The notes: generated by a model not told the origin, from the sequence alone. DNA of 64,000 nt from Variovorax paradoxus (GCF_009498455.1 NZ_CP045644.1:1-64000); one strand, 5' to 3'. Numbered from the stretch's first letter, positions 22,165 to 33,628 are shown. Numbers and translations: made by a program.

Positions 22165-22473
22165 ATGTATCGCCGACTTCCCCCCGCCATTTCACTGCAC
22201 GAAGCTGCGGCAGGCGCCCCCACCCTGGGGAGCCTGATGGCGCGCGCGCGGGACACGGCCGAGCGGCTGAAGGCCATCGAAGGGTTGATTCCGCCGGCCA
22301 TGCGCGCGGCCATCCAGCCGGGGCCGGCCGAGGGCGATGTCTGGTGCCTGCTGGTCAAGGGCAGTGCCGCGGCGGCCAAGCTGCGCCAGCTGTCGCCGAT
22401 GCTGGTCACGCGCCTGAAGAACCGGGGCTGGGACGTCGCGACGATCCGCATCAAGGTGTACACCGGGCGCTGA
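22165..22473 (+). CDS. dciA: DciA-like helicase loader / DUF721 protein
   Basis: 102-residue DUF721 protein related to DciA, the ancestral loader of the replicative helicase DnaB. It shows [20 protein letters not shown] and a KH-like C-terminal half ([19 protein letters not shown], then [13 protein letters not shown]). The DUF721 gene next to secA is a recurring arrangement. Divergent from secA across a 202-bp region that contains a short hairpin at 22103-22120. Confidence 0.8.
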   Translation: MYRRLPPAISLHEAAAGAPTLGSLMARARDTAERLKAIEGLIPPAMRAAIQPGPAEGDVWCLLVKGSAAAAKLRQLSPMLVTRLKNRGWDVATIRIKVYTGR

Positions 22474-22492
22474 GCCCCGACCGCACACCGCT

Positions 22493-23724
22493 TCAAGCAA
22501 CGACGGCGCGATCGGGCCAGCTCGGATCGCTCGATGCGTCGGAGGTCAGCACCAGCACGACGTGCGCATCGGCCGCGATGGTCTCGGCCTCGCGCAGTTG
22601 CCGCACCGCGCCCAGGCCCGCCGCCGCCGCCAATTCGGCGCTCACGCCGGCCGCCGTGAGCAGCCGCCGCGCCGCGCGGGCTTCGTCGTCGCCCACCACC
22701 ACGGCACCGCCGCCGCTGGCCGTGGCGGCCTGCCACTGCAGATATGTGACCGTCGCGCCCGCGCTCGACAACTGCGCCGTGCGACCGGGATAGTTGCCAT
22801 TGAGCGCCCCGCCCCCGAGCACGCGCGACAGCCGCGGGAACGGCTCGACCAGCCACATCCGCGGCAGGCGCGCGATGCGCCCCGCCGCCAGCAGCTCGCG
22901 AAAGCCGGCGTAGATGCCCCAGGCCATGTCGCCGCGCCCGGTCGGCACCACGACGTGGTCGGGCAGGCCGCCGTCCTGCAGGCACTCTTCGGCAATGGCC
23001 TTGTAGCCCTCCACGCCCAGCGGCGCGTTGCCGAGCGCCGGCAGGCGGTAGTTGGTCAGCGCGAAATAGCCCGGGTACTGGGAGCGCTCGCGCACGAAAC
23101 CCCAGCGGCCGGTGTTGTCGGCAAACACATAACGCCGTGCGCCCAGCGCGTCGAGTTGGCGCGCGTAGGTCGCGGGCATCGCCTCGTACGTGGCCACTTC
23201 GCAGCCGAGCCCCGCCGCCCACGCGTAGTGCGCCGCCGACACCGCCGTGTTGCCCGACGACGCGAGCACCAGCGTGTGGGCGCCGGCGTCCAGCGCCTGC
23301 GCCACGCCCATCGCGGTCAGCCGGTCTTTGGGCGAGCCGGTCGGGTTGCGCGATTCGTCCTTGATGCTCAGGCGTGCCACGCCGAACTGCTGCGCCAGGT
23401 CGGGCATGTCGTGCTGTGGCGTGTTTCCCGCCGAGCGAAAAGCCCTGCAGGTACGGCATCGGCACCACGTCCGGCCCGCCGGGCCGGTAGCTCGCGCGCA
23501 GGCCGACGTGAAAGCCGGCCTGCCGGCAGGCCGGGCAGCCGTCGTTGGCCAGCGAAACCGGGTACAGCGTGTCGCAGCGCAGGCACTGCAAACCCTGCAG
23601 GCGCGGATTGCGCTCGGGCGTGAACGAGCGGCCGAGCACCCGGCCGGCCGGCCCGGCAGGAAGGTCTGCGCGGGCTCTCCGGCGGTGCGGTGAACTTGAA
23701 GTCCAGAACGGGCGATGGGGTCAC
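22493..23724 (-). CDS. Threonine-synthase-like PLP-dependent enzyme (frameshifted)
   Basis: Fold-type II PLP enzyme of the threonine synthase family. An N-terminal zinc ribbon (CLRCD then CPACR, about residues 50-75) precedes the catalytic domain with [17 protein letters not shown]; the Lys in SPKDR would be the PLP Schiff base. [15 protein letters not shown] follows and binds the PLP phosphate. Length about 410 residues. The frame breaks near 23672, 23641 and 23440. The start is a GTG ([11 protein letters not shown]); an upstream ATG at 23772 is possible. The true substrate could be phosphohomoserine or another amino acid. It converges on dciA. Confidence 0.75.
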
Positions 23725-23828
23725 GGATCGTTGACTCGTTAATAAATGTGACGGAATCTTATTCAAAATCAACCAATTTCCCGATACGGGAATTCATCCC
23801 ATTGCAGTGGCTTTCAGTTTCTCTTCAC

Positions 23829-24521
23829 TTATTTCCACGTGAACTCGTGGTTCAGCCCGATCACCACGCCGCGCGTGCCCTGCGGCCCGGTGCGCGACGT
23901 GCTGATGTCGAGGCTGATCAGCGGTGTCAGGCTGACGCGGCCGCCCACGCGCGAGGTCCACACGTCCCCGGCCCGGAGGCGCTCGGCGATCAGCGACACG
24001 GCATCGTTCAGCGCCCACTCCACCGCCAGGCCGCCGCGCGGCGCGCGCGCGCCGGTGCCCAGCGCCCAGTCGGCACCGAGGTTGGCGTGAAATTGCAGAC
24101 TCTCGGTGGGCCGCCAGGTGAGCGGCACGACCAGCTGTCCACCCATGCGACCGCCGCGCCGCAGATCGGCCACTGCACCCATCGACACGGCGGCGCTGAA
24201 AGGCGCATCGGCGGCCGTGCCGGCAAAGGTCCATTTGAGTTGCGGGCCGCCCGTGACCGAGTGCACACCCTGCGCCGAGAGCCGGTCGACGTTCAGTCCC
24301 AGCTCGACTGGCCCGACCCGGCAGGCTGGCCCGACATGAAAGCCCGTCGTGACCGGCTCGGCGCCGCTGCGGCCCCACCAGGTTTCGTACTGGCACTGAC
24401 CCGGATCGAGCGTGCCGGCATCGTCGACATCGAAGTGGCCGGCGGCCTGTGCGCCGAGGCCCGGCAGCGCCGCGCATGCAGCGAGCAGCAGGCGTGCGGT
24501 GCGCTTGTTGTTGTTCTTCAT
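23829..24521 (-). CDS. Secreted beta-strand-rich envelope protein of unknown function
   Basis: 230 residues with a Sec signal peptide (about 1-27, cleaved after GLGAQA). The mature part has two cysteines about 20 residues apart, alternating hydrophobic strands with aromatic ends and a final HEFTWK, which suggest a small outer-membrane barrel. I do not recognise a family. It lies about 80 bp beyond the response-regulator stop on the same strand, so it could be a target or partner of the permease-kinase system, but this is only positional. Confidence 0.65.
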   Translation of the reverse strand: MKNNNKRTARLLLAACAALPGLGAQAAGHFDVDDAGTLDPGQCQYETWWGRSGAEPVTTGFHVGPACRVGPVELGLNVDRLSAQGVHSVTGGPQLKWTFAGTAADAPFSAAVSMGAVADLRRGGRMGGQLVVPLTWRPTESLQFHANLGADWALGTGARAPRGGLAVEWALNDAVSLIAERLRAGDVWTSRVGGRVSLTPLISLDISTSRTGPQGTRGVVIGLNHEFTWK

Positions 24522-24601
24522 CTCGTGCTTCCCAGAGAGCCCTGCCTCATTCTAGGAAGCCGGAAAGTCCGCGCCATGACGCGGCGCCGCCTGCAGATCA
24601 C

Positions 24602-25630
24602 TCAGAACTCGAACTGCGGCTGCAGCTCGCGGAGGCGCTTGATCGCCACGCCGGCCGCCGCCGTGCGCGTCTCGACGCCCAGCTTCACGTACACGCGCTC
24701 CAGGTGTTTCTTGGCCGTGGCCGGGCTGCTGCCGAGGATCTCGCCGATGTCCTTGTTGGTCTTGCCCTTGACCACCCAGTACAGCACCTCGGCCTCGCGC
24801 GCCGTGAGCTTCAGGCTCAGGCTCATGGCCTCGATCACGGCGGTGTCGGACACCTCGCGCATGACGATCATCCATTCGTCGCCGGCATCGTCTTCGCCGG
24901 TCTGGCGATGCAGCCGCAGGCTCAGGCTGCGCGCGCCCTGCGCGATGGTCAGCGCGGGCGGCTCGATGCGCGCGCGCGGGCTCCGGCGCGTGCTGGCGCA
25001 GCCAGTCGAGCACGGCCGGCGGCGTCTCGGGCGCCTGCGTTTCGCAGTAGCGCGACAGCAGGTCGCGCGCCAGCGCCGTCTGCCAGATCAGCCGCCCTCG
25101 GGCAGCCGCACCGTGATGCTCGCGTAGCCGAAGGCGTCGAGCGCATTGCGTGCCTGCCCGGCCTGGTGCGCCTCCTGTCGCGCGCGGCGGGCGCCCTGCA
25201 GATGCACGTTCATGCGCGCCAGCACCTCCTTCGGCTTGATCGGCTTGGTGACGTAGTCGACCCCGCCCGCCTCGAGCGCGGCCACGAGGTGTTCAGTCTC
25301 GGTGAGGCCCGTCATGAACACGATGGGGATGTGCGCGGTGGCCGCATCGGCCTTGAGCCGGCGCGCCACCTCGAAGCCGTCGATGCCCGGCATCATGGCG
25401 TCGAGCAGCACGATGTCGGGGCGCGCCTGCGCGGCGCGCTGCAGCGCCTGCTCGCCGTTGGTGGCGATGAGCACGGTGTAGCCCGATTCGTCGAGCGCGT
25501 CGTGCAGCACGGCGAGGTTGTCGGGCACGTCGTCGACGATCAGCACCAGGTCGCCGTGGGCGCCCTGCTGCTCACGCAGCGTGCGGGCGAGCGGTGAAGT
25601 CAGCATGGTCGGTGGAGACAAGAGAGTCAT
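24602..25630 (-). CDS. LuxR/NarL-type response regulator coupled to the permease-kinase (two frameshifts)
   Basis: N-terminal receiver domain: LVLIVDDVPDN, phospho-acceptor Asp in DIVLLDAMMPGIDG, VFMTG, and Lys in YVTKPIKP. A linker of about 100 residues precedes a LuxR helix-turn-helix (LTAREAEVLYWVVKGKTNKD, then AKKHLERVYVKLGV). The frame breaks near 25091 and 24978; corrected length about 343 residues. Its ATG overlaps the kinase TGA (ATGA at 25627-25630), so it is almost certainly the cognate DNA-binding regulator. Candidate targets are the adjacent ure genes. Confidence 0.88.
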
Positions 25631-28600
25631 GCGGCGCCCTCGGCGGCTTCGGCCAGCGCGCGGCCCATGGCTTCGAACTGGAACTGGCGGGCCAGCGCGC
25701 GCTGGGCCTCGGTCCATGCAGCGCACTCGGGCTGCGCGGCGTCGATGTCGTCGAGCTGGTTCATGATGCCGCGAAAGTAGCCCAGGCTCACCGCTTCGTC
25801 GAGTGCACGCAGACGCGCCAGCGACGGCGGCTGCATCGCGCGCGGCGCGGCCACGGCGGGCGCAGGCCGCGCGGCGGTGTCGGTCCATGTCAAGGCGAGC
25901 CGGCGCTCCAGCCAGTCGAGCAGTTCGCTGTGGCGCACGGGCTTGACGAAGAAGTCTTCGGGCGCAATGCCCACGTCGTTGTCGAGCCCCTTGTCGAAAG
26001 CATTGGCCGAGACGATGGCCACCGACGCTTCGGCCAGCCCCAGCTTGCGCGCGCGTCGGATGGTTTCCCAGCCGTCGATGCCGGGCATCGCGAGGTCGAC
26101 GAACATGGCGTCGGGCCGGTAACCCGCGGCGATGAGGTCCAGCGCGTCGTGCCCGCTGGCCGCGCTGCGCAGCTCGAAGCCCAGCGGCGCGAGCACATGG
26201 CCCAGCAGCTCGCGGTCGGCCTCCTCGTTGTCGACCACCAGCAGGCGCCGGCGCACGCCCTCGTAGCCTCGCCGTGCACGCGGTGCCGGTGCGACGCGCG
26301 CGGTGCCGGCTACCGCCTCATGCACCCGCGGCAGGAACAGCCGCACGCAGAACAGCGAGCCTTCGCCCGGCGTGCTGCGCACCTTCATCTCGCCGCCCAT
26401 CAGGTCGGTCAGCATCTTCGCGATGGTCAGGCCCAGGCCCGCGCCCGGCGCCGACGACACCGCCGCGTGGCCGCGCGCAAAGGGCTCGAAGATGCGCTCG
26501 ATGTCGGCGTCCGTCATGCCCGGCCCGGTGTCCTCGATCTCGATGGCGGCGAACTCGCGTGCGTAGGAAAGGCGCAAGGTCACCTGCCCCGCTGCTGTGA
26601 ACTTGATCGCGTTGCCCAGCAGGTTGATGAGGATCTGGCTCACGCGCTTCTCGTCGGCGCGAACCACGTCGGGCAATGCGCCGGCCGCCTCGAAGCGAAA
26701 GCGCAGGCCCTTCTCGGCCGCCTGCAGTTCGAACATGTCGGCCAGCTCGCGCATGGCATCGGCAAAGCGCATCGGCCGCGCGTCCAGCGTGAGCTTGCCG
26801 GCCTCGATGTGGGCGATGGCCAGCGTGCCCTCGATGAGCGACAGCAGGTGCTCGCCGCCGCGCTTGATGACGGCCACCGCCTGCTGGCGGTGCGGCGGCA
26901 CCGAGTGGTCTTCGCCCATGAGCTGCGCGTAGCCCAGGATGCTGTTGAGCGGCGTGCGCAGCTCGTGGCTGATGGCGCTGATGTAGCGGCTCTTAGCCTG
27001 GTTCGCGAGGTCTGCCGCGCGCCGCGCCTGGTCGGCCGCGAGCTTGGCGTGCTCGGCGATCTCACGGGCTTCTTCGGCGCTTTGCTTGGCATCCTGCAGC
27101 GCGCGGTCGGTCTCGCGGTGCAGCGCAATCTCTCGCACCAGCAGGTGGGTCTGCCGGTTCGATTCCTCTTGCGCCACCTTGCGGCTCTGGTGCGCCAGCA
27201 CCAGCCACCACGCGACGATGCCCGCGATGACCAGCAGCGCCATGTAGGCCTTGAGAAACCCCGAACGCAATGAGGCCTGCTGCACGGCGGCCAGCGCCCC
27301 GGCCACGTCGGCCTGTGCCGCCAGCGCGAGCGCGCCCTCGCTCAGGGCCCGCAGCTCCTGCTGGTAGAGCACGCCGAACACCACGGCCAGCAGCGGCACG
27401 ATGACCAGCATCAGCAGCAGGAAGTGCCCGAGCCCGGTGTCAAGGTAGCGCCAGCTGCGGCGCGGCAGCAGCCAGCGCAGCACGCCAGACCACTGCGCCG
27501 ACAGGCTCGCGTGCGGTTTGCACAGATCGCCGCAGCGCGCATCGAGCGTGCAGCACAGCGAGCAGATCGCGCCCTGGTAGGCCGGGCAGTGCGCCATGTC
27601 GGGCCCTTCGTACTCGCGATCGCAGATCACGCAGTGCTGCACCTTCAATCGCTGGTAGCTGCCGCCGTCGTCCGACGACGATTCGACCCGCGTCCAGCGC
27701 ACCTTGCGCCCGCCCGCGGCCGGCGCGAACAGCACCGAGCCGCCGGCGTCGGACGTGCGCGCGAGGTAGTACTTGCCGCCCGTGGCCCACGCCAGCAGCG
27801 GTGACGCGACCAGCGCCGTGCCGAGCGCGATCAGCGCCGAGAACGCCTGCGCCAGCGGCCCGAACACACCGAGGTGCGCCGTGATCGACAGCACCGACGC
27901 CAGCGCCATCGCACCCACACCCACCGGGTTGATGTCCCACAGGTGCGCGCGCTTGAACTCGATGCCCGGCGGCGACAGCCCCAGCGGCTTGTTGATGACC
28001 AGGTCGGCCACCACGGCCATCATCCAGGCGATGGCGATGTTGGCGAACAGCCCGAGCACGTCGCCCAGCGCCTCGAACACGTTCATCTCCATCAGCATGA
28101 AGGCGATGAGCGCGTTGAACACCACCCACACCACGCGCCCCGGGTGGCTGTGCGCCACGCGCGAGAAGAAATTGCTCCAGGCCAGCGAGCCCGCGTAGGC
28201 GTTCGTCACGTTGATCTTCAGCTGCGAGATCACCACGAACAGCGCCGTCGCTGCCACCGCCCAGCCGTAGTTCGGAAACACGTACTCGTAGGCCGCCAGG
28301 TACATCTGGTTCGGATCGACCGCGCGCTCGACCGGCACCATGTGCGTGATCGCCAGGTAGGCCAGCGCAGCCCCGCCCAGCATCTTGACCACCCCCAGCA
28401 CCACCCAGCCCGGCCCGCCCGCCAGCACGCCGGCCCACCAGCGGCGCGCGTGCCCGCGGTGCGCGCCGGCATGAAGCGCAGATAGTCGGCCTGCTCGCCC
28501 ATCTGCGTGATGAGCGCGATGCCGACCGTCAACGCAGCACCGAACAGGTGCAAATTGAATCCCTGCGCGCCCGGCTTCGCCCCGCTGTAGTGCGTGATAC

Positions 28601-29276
28601 CCGCGAACGCACCAGGATCGCGCACAAGCACGAACACAAAGGGCACCACCAGCATCAGCAGCCACAGCGGCTGTGTCCACAGCTGCAGCCGGCTGATCAC
28701 CGACACCCCGTGCGTGACCAGCGGAATCACCACCAGCGCGCACACCAGGTAGCCCCACACCGGCGGAATGCCCAGCGCCAGCTCGAGCGCATAGGCCATC
28801 ACGGCCGCCTCGAGCGCAAAGAAGATGAAGGTGAAGCTCGCGTAGATCAGCGAGGTGAGCGTGGAGCCGATGTAGCCGAAGCCCGCGCCGCGCGTGAGCA
28901 AATCCATGTCCAGCCCGTAGCGCGCCGCGTACACGCTGATCGGCAGCCCTGCCAGGAAGATGATGAGCCCCGTCACGAGGATCGCCCAGAAGGCATTGGC
29001 GAAGCCGTACTGCACCAGCAGCGTGGCGCCGACCGCCTCCAGCACCAGGAACGACGCCGCCCCGAAGGCCGTGTTGGCCACCCGCCATTCGGACCATTTG
29101 CGAAAGCGCTGCGGCGTGTAGCGCAGCGCGTAGTCCTCGAGCGTTTCGCTCGCGACCCAGCTGTTGTAGTCGCGCCGCACCTTCACGATGCGCTGGGGCG
29201 CGTCGTCGGGAAGGAGGGGTGCGTCGGCAGGGTTCACACCGTTTCGGTGCAGCTTCCGTGCCACCGGGTACGTCAT
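25627..29276 (-). CDS. NCS1 permease / hybrid histidine kinase fusion (transporter-sensor)
   Basis: About 1216 residues. N-terminal about 490 residues: NCS1-type (purine/cytosine/allantoin) permease with about 12 hydrophobic helices (for example [40 protein letters not shown]). Residues about 545-587: a Cys/His-rich segment ([26 protein letters not shown]). Two further membrane helices follow (about 618-637 and 676-695), then a coiled coil and HisKA ([10 protein letters not shown], His about 770). The HATPase shows [20 protein letters not shown] and [12 protein letters not shown]-terminal receiver has [12 protein letters not shown], followed by about 110 residues possibly resembling an Hpt. 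One indel near 28438 lies in the permease; from there to the stop the frame is unbroken, so the fusion is genuine. Start uncertain: 29276 (MTYPVARK) or 29321 (MGKAISLQ). Divergent from ureA. Confidence 0.88.
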
Positions 29277-29354
29277 TTGGCGAACAGGGCACGACTGTTG
29301 CAAAGAGATTGCCTTGCCCATAATCACCGACCGCCACCCGACGAAGCCGCCGCC

Positions 29355-29657
29355 ATGGAACTGACCCCGCGCGAAAAAGACAAGCTGCTGATCTTCACGG
29401 CCGCCCTGCTGGCCGAACGCCGCAAGGCACGCGGGCTCAAGCTCAACTACCCCGAAGCCATCGCGCTGATCACCGCCGCCGTGATGGAAGGCGCCCGCGA
29501 CGGCAAGAGCGTCGCCGAGCTGATGAGCGAGGGCCGCAGCGTGCTCACCCGCGCCGACGTGATGGACGGCATCGCCGACATGATTCCCGACATCCAGGTC
29601 GAAGCCAGCTTTCCCGACGGCACCAAGCTCGTGACCGTCCACCAGCCGATCGTCTGA
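29355..29657 (+). CDS. ureA: Urease subunit gamma
   Basis: Smallest structural subunit of nickel urease, which hydrolyses urea to ammonia and carbamate. 100 residues, beginning [20 protein letters not shown] with [10 protein letters not shown] and a C-terminal VTVHQPIV. First gene of the visible urease cluster and divergent from the permease-kinase, so the roughly 33-78 bp between their starts must hold both promoters or their operators. No ureD lies in front of it. Confidence 0.97.
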   Translation: MELTPREKDKLLIFTAALLAERRKARGLKLNYPEAIALITAAVMEGARDGKSVAELMSEGRSVLTRADVMDGIADMIPDIQVEASFPDGTKLVTVHQPIV

Positions 29658-29689
29658 AGAACCTCCGCCACAAGAAGAAAGATCCCGCC

Positions 29690-30286
29690 ATGCGCTTCGC
29701 AAAGACTTCCGCCCTGCTCGTCACCCTCCTGCTGCCGCTGGCCGCCAGCGCCCACACCGGCGTGGACGGCGGCGTGCACCACGGCTTTGTCACCGGCTTC
29801 ATGCACCCGCTGACCGGCGCCGATCACCTCGCGGCGATGGTCGCGGTCGGCCTGTGGAGCGCGCTGGTCGCGCGCCGGGCCTGGCCCGACCTGCTGTGGG
29901 CGCCGCTGGCCTTCGCAGCCATGCTGCTCGCGGGAGCGCTGGCCGGGCTGGCCGGCGTGCAGCTGCCGGCCGTCGAGCCGATGATCGCCGCCTCGCTGCT
30001 GGTGCTGGGCCTGCTGGTCGCCACGCGCGTGCACCTGCCGGCCGGCGTTGCCATGGCCGTCGTGGGCCTGTTCGCCGTTTTCCATGGCGTGGCACACGGC
30101 CACGAGCTGGCGGGCGAACACGGCGCCGCCCTCACGCTGGCTGGCATGGTCAGCGCCACGCTGCTGCTGCACACCGCCGGCATCGCGCTGGGCTGGGCGC
30201 TGCGCCATGCCAACGCGTGGCTGCCACGCGTGGCCGGCGCTGCCGTCGTCGCCCTCGGCGCCACGCTGCTGGCCCAGGCGATCTGA
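29690..30286 (+). CDS. ureJ: UreJ/HupE-type nickel transporter
   Basis: HupE/UreJ family membrane protein thought to import nickel for metallocentre assembly. 198 residues: a signal-like N-terminus ([14 protein letters not shown]) and about six helices. Conserved [14 protein letters not shown] near residue 38 and FHGVAHGHE near residue 127 carry the histidines expected to bind Ni2+. Located between ureA and ureB (32-bp and 7-bp gaps), the usual ureAJBC order in Burkholderiales. Confidence 0.92.
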   Translation: MRFAKTSALLVTLLLPLAASAHTGVDGGVHHGFVTGFMHPLTGADHLAAMVAVGLWSALVARRAWPDLLWAPLAFAAMLLAGALAGLAGVQLPAVEPMIAASLLVLGLLVATRVHLPAGVAMAVVGLFAVFHGVAHGHELAGEHGAALTLAGMVSATLLLHTAGIALGWALRHANAWLPRVAGAAVVALGATLLAQAI

Positions 30287-30293
30287 GGCGGCC

Positions 30294-30599
30294 ATGACGC
30301 CCGGCGAACTCCTCATCGACGACGGCGAGCACACGCTCAACCCCGGCCGCCGCGCGCTCACGCTGGTGGTGCGCAACACGGCCGACCGGCCGATCCAGGT
30401 CGGATCGCACTATCACTTCGCCGAAACCAACGGCGCCCTCGACTTCGACCGCGCCGCCGCACGCGGCATGCGGCTGAACATCGCCTCGGGCGCCGCGGTG
30501 CGCTTCGAGCCGGGCCAGCAGCGCACGGTCGAGCTGGTCGATTTTTCCGGCGATCGCATCGTCTACGGCTTTCGCGGCCTCGTTCAAGGGAAGCTCTGA
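30294..30599 (+). CDS. ureB: Urease subunit beta
   Basis: Structural beta subunit, 101 residues. It shows [14 protein letters not shown] at the start and the conserved [11 protein letters not shown] and [17 protein letters not shown]-terminal [11 protein letters not shown] closes it. Only 3 bp separate it from ureC, as expected for a stoichiometric complex. Confidence 0.97.
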   Translation: MTPGELLIDDGEHTLNPGRRALTLVVRNTADRPIQVGSHYHFAETNGALDFDRAAARGMRLNIASGAAVRFEPGQQRTVELVDFSGDRIVYGFRGLVQGKL

Positions 30600-30602
30600 A
30601 AC

Positions 30603-32321
<1,719 letters not shown>

Positions 32322-32324
32322 ATG

Positions 32325-32729
32325 TCAGGCGTGTTGCGACACCACGCGATCGCGAATCCATTGGGCGAAAGTTTCCTCCTCGACCTCGCCCGCAGCGAGG
32401 GCGAGCACCTGGAGCACGCACTCCTCGTCCGAGGCAGTGAACTCGAATCCGTTGAGATCGAGAAACACCTCCATCGCCACGAATGCCGTCCGCTTGTTGC
32501 CATCCACGAAGGGATGGTTGCGCGCGATGCCAAACGCGTAGCAGGCGGCCAGCGCCGCGGCATCGGGGGATTCGTACAGCGCCCGATGCTGAGGACGGCC
32601 CATCGCGGAAGCGAGCATGCCTTCGTCGCGAATTCCCGCGGGCCCGCCGTGTTCGGCGAGCTGTTCCTCGTGCACCAACGCCATGAGTTTGGCGCTGAGC
32701 CACATCCAAGGCTGGTTGGCGGCCGTCAT
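32325..32729 (-). CDS. Doc-type Fic-fold toxin
   Basis: Type II toxin of the death-on-curing family. Doc proteins phosphorylate EF-Tu and halt translation. 134 residues with the Fic motif HPFVDGNKRTA (His, Asp, Gly-Asn-Lys-Arg intact) and N-terminal helices of the Doc type (HEEQLAEHGGPAGIRDEGML). Translationally coupled to the AbrB-like antitoxin by ATGA (32726-32729). It is convergent with ureC, with 3 bp between stops. The active site appears functional. Confidence 0.9.
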   Translation of the reverse strand: MTAANQPWMWLSAKLMALVHEEQLAEHGGPAGIRDEGMLASAMGRPQHRALYESPDAAALAACYAFGIARNHPFVDGNKRTAFVAMEVFLDLNGFEFTASDEECVLQVLALAAGEVEEETFAQWIRDRVVSQHA

Positions 32730-32953
32730 TTAGCGAGCTCGCGCAGGACGTTGCGGCGCTTCTTCATGACGCGTCGCGCCGCTTCCATTTGCTGCTCGAA
32801 TGCTTCGTCGTACGGCGTGATGTTGAAGCCGCCGTTCGAGGCCTTCGTGACGTAAAGCGTGTCGCCCTTGCCCACATTCATGCTCGACAGCAATTCCTTG
32901 GGCAGGATGACGCCAACCGAATTGCCGATCTGAGTGACTTTGATAGCGGACAT
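32726..32953 (-). CDS. AbrB/MazE-family antitoxin
   Basis: 75-residue swapped-hairpin AbrB DNA-binding protein: VTQIGNSVGVILPKELL followed by GDTLYV, then a charged C-terminal tail (MEAARRVMKKRRNVLRELAK) likely to wrap the Doc toxin. Precedes and overlaps the toxin gene, the standard antitoxin-first order. A perfect inverted repeat 25 bp upstream of its start is a likely autoregulatory operator. Confidence 0.9.
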   Translation of the reverse strand: MSAIKVTQIGNSVGVILPKELLSSMNVGKGDTLYVTKASNGGFNITPYDEAFEQQMEAARRVMKKRRNVLRELAK

Positions 32954-32977
32954 GGTTTCGCTCCGAAGAACAAAAGT

Positions 32978-32993
32978 TATAACAAACGTTATA
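32978..32993. promoter_or_regulatory. Inverted repeat, probable antitoxin operator
   Basis: TATAAC-AAAC-GTTATA is a perfect 6-bp inverted repeat in an AT-rich patch between the divergent antitoxin (start 32953) and ureE (start 33026). Its position at the antitoxin promoter suggests autorepression by the AbrB-like protein or by the toxin-antitoxin complex. It might also influence ureE transcription. Confidence 0.6.
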
Positions 32994-33025
32994 TTAGCCG
33001 GTCAAACTTGGAGTCGCAACCCGCC

Positions 33026-33628
33026 ATGCTCACCGCCAACAAACTCATGCCCCAGGGCCGCGGTCTCGCGCCCGTGCTGCTCAAGCGTGCCGCCACCATC
33101 GAACTCGATTGGGACGTGCGCCAGAAAAGCCGTTTCGACGCCACCGACTCGCAGGGCCGGCAGATCGGCATCTTCCTGCCGCGCGGCACCGCGGTGCGCG
33201 GCGGCGACGTGCTGGTCGCGGAAGACGGTTCGCTGGTGCGCGTGATCGCGGCGCCGCAGCCGGTGCTGCGCATCACGCACTGCACGGCCCACGGCACGCC
33301 CTTCGACCTGACGCGCGCGGCCTACCACCTGGGCAACCGGCATGTTCCGATCGAGCTCAAGCCCGATCACCTGAAGATCGAACCCGACCACGTACTGGCC
33401 GACATGCTGCGTTCGATGCACCTGATCGTCGTCGCCGTCGAAGAAGCCTTCGAGCCCGAAGGCGGCGCGTACGGATCGCAAGGACACTCGCACGGCGGCC
33501 ACAGTCACGACCATGGCCATGACCACGGCAAGAGCGGTCCGAAGCCACTCGTGCTCGCCCCCGAACTGCTCGACGACGATCACGGCCACGACCACTCGCA
33601 CGACCACTCTCACGGCCACTCGCATTGA
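33026..33628 (+). CDS. ureE: Urease accessory protein UreE (nickel metallochaperone)
   Basis: Delivers Ni2+ to the UreDFG-apourease complex. 200 residues. The N-terminal peptide-binding domain includes LPRGTAVRGGDVLVAEDGS. The metal-binding domain has YHLGNRHVPIEL and a late LADMLRSMHLIVV. The last about 50 residues form a His-rich tail (HSHGGHSHDHGHDHG and HGHDHSHDHSHGHSH), expected to store nickel. Separated from ureC by the toxin-antitoxin insertion, so it may need its own promoter or long read-through. Confidence 0.96.
   Translation: MLTANKLMPQGRGLAPVLLKRAATIELDWDVRQKSRFDATDSQGRQIGIFLPRGTAVRGGDVLVAEDGSLVRVIAAPQPVLRITHCTAHGTPFDLTRAAYHLGNRHVPIELKPDHLKIEPDHVLADMLRSMHLIVVAVEEAFEPEGGAYGSQGHSHGGHSHDHGHDHGKSGPKPLVLAPELLDDDHGHDHSHDHSHGHSH

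Noticed and set aside
26274..26600. Small open frames inside the permease-kinase gene
   Set aside because: Proline/arginine-rich antisense frames without start signals.
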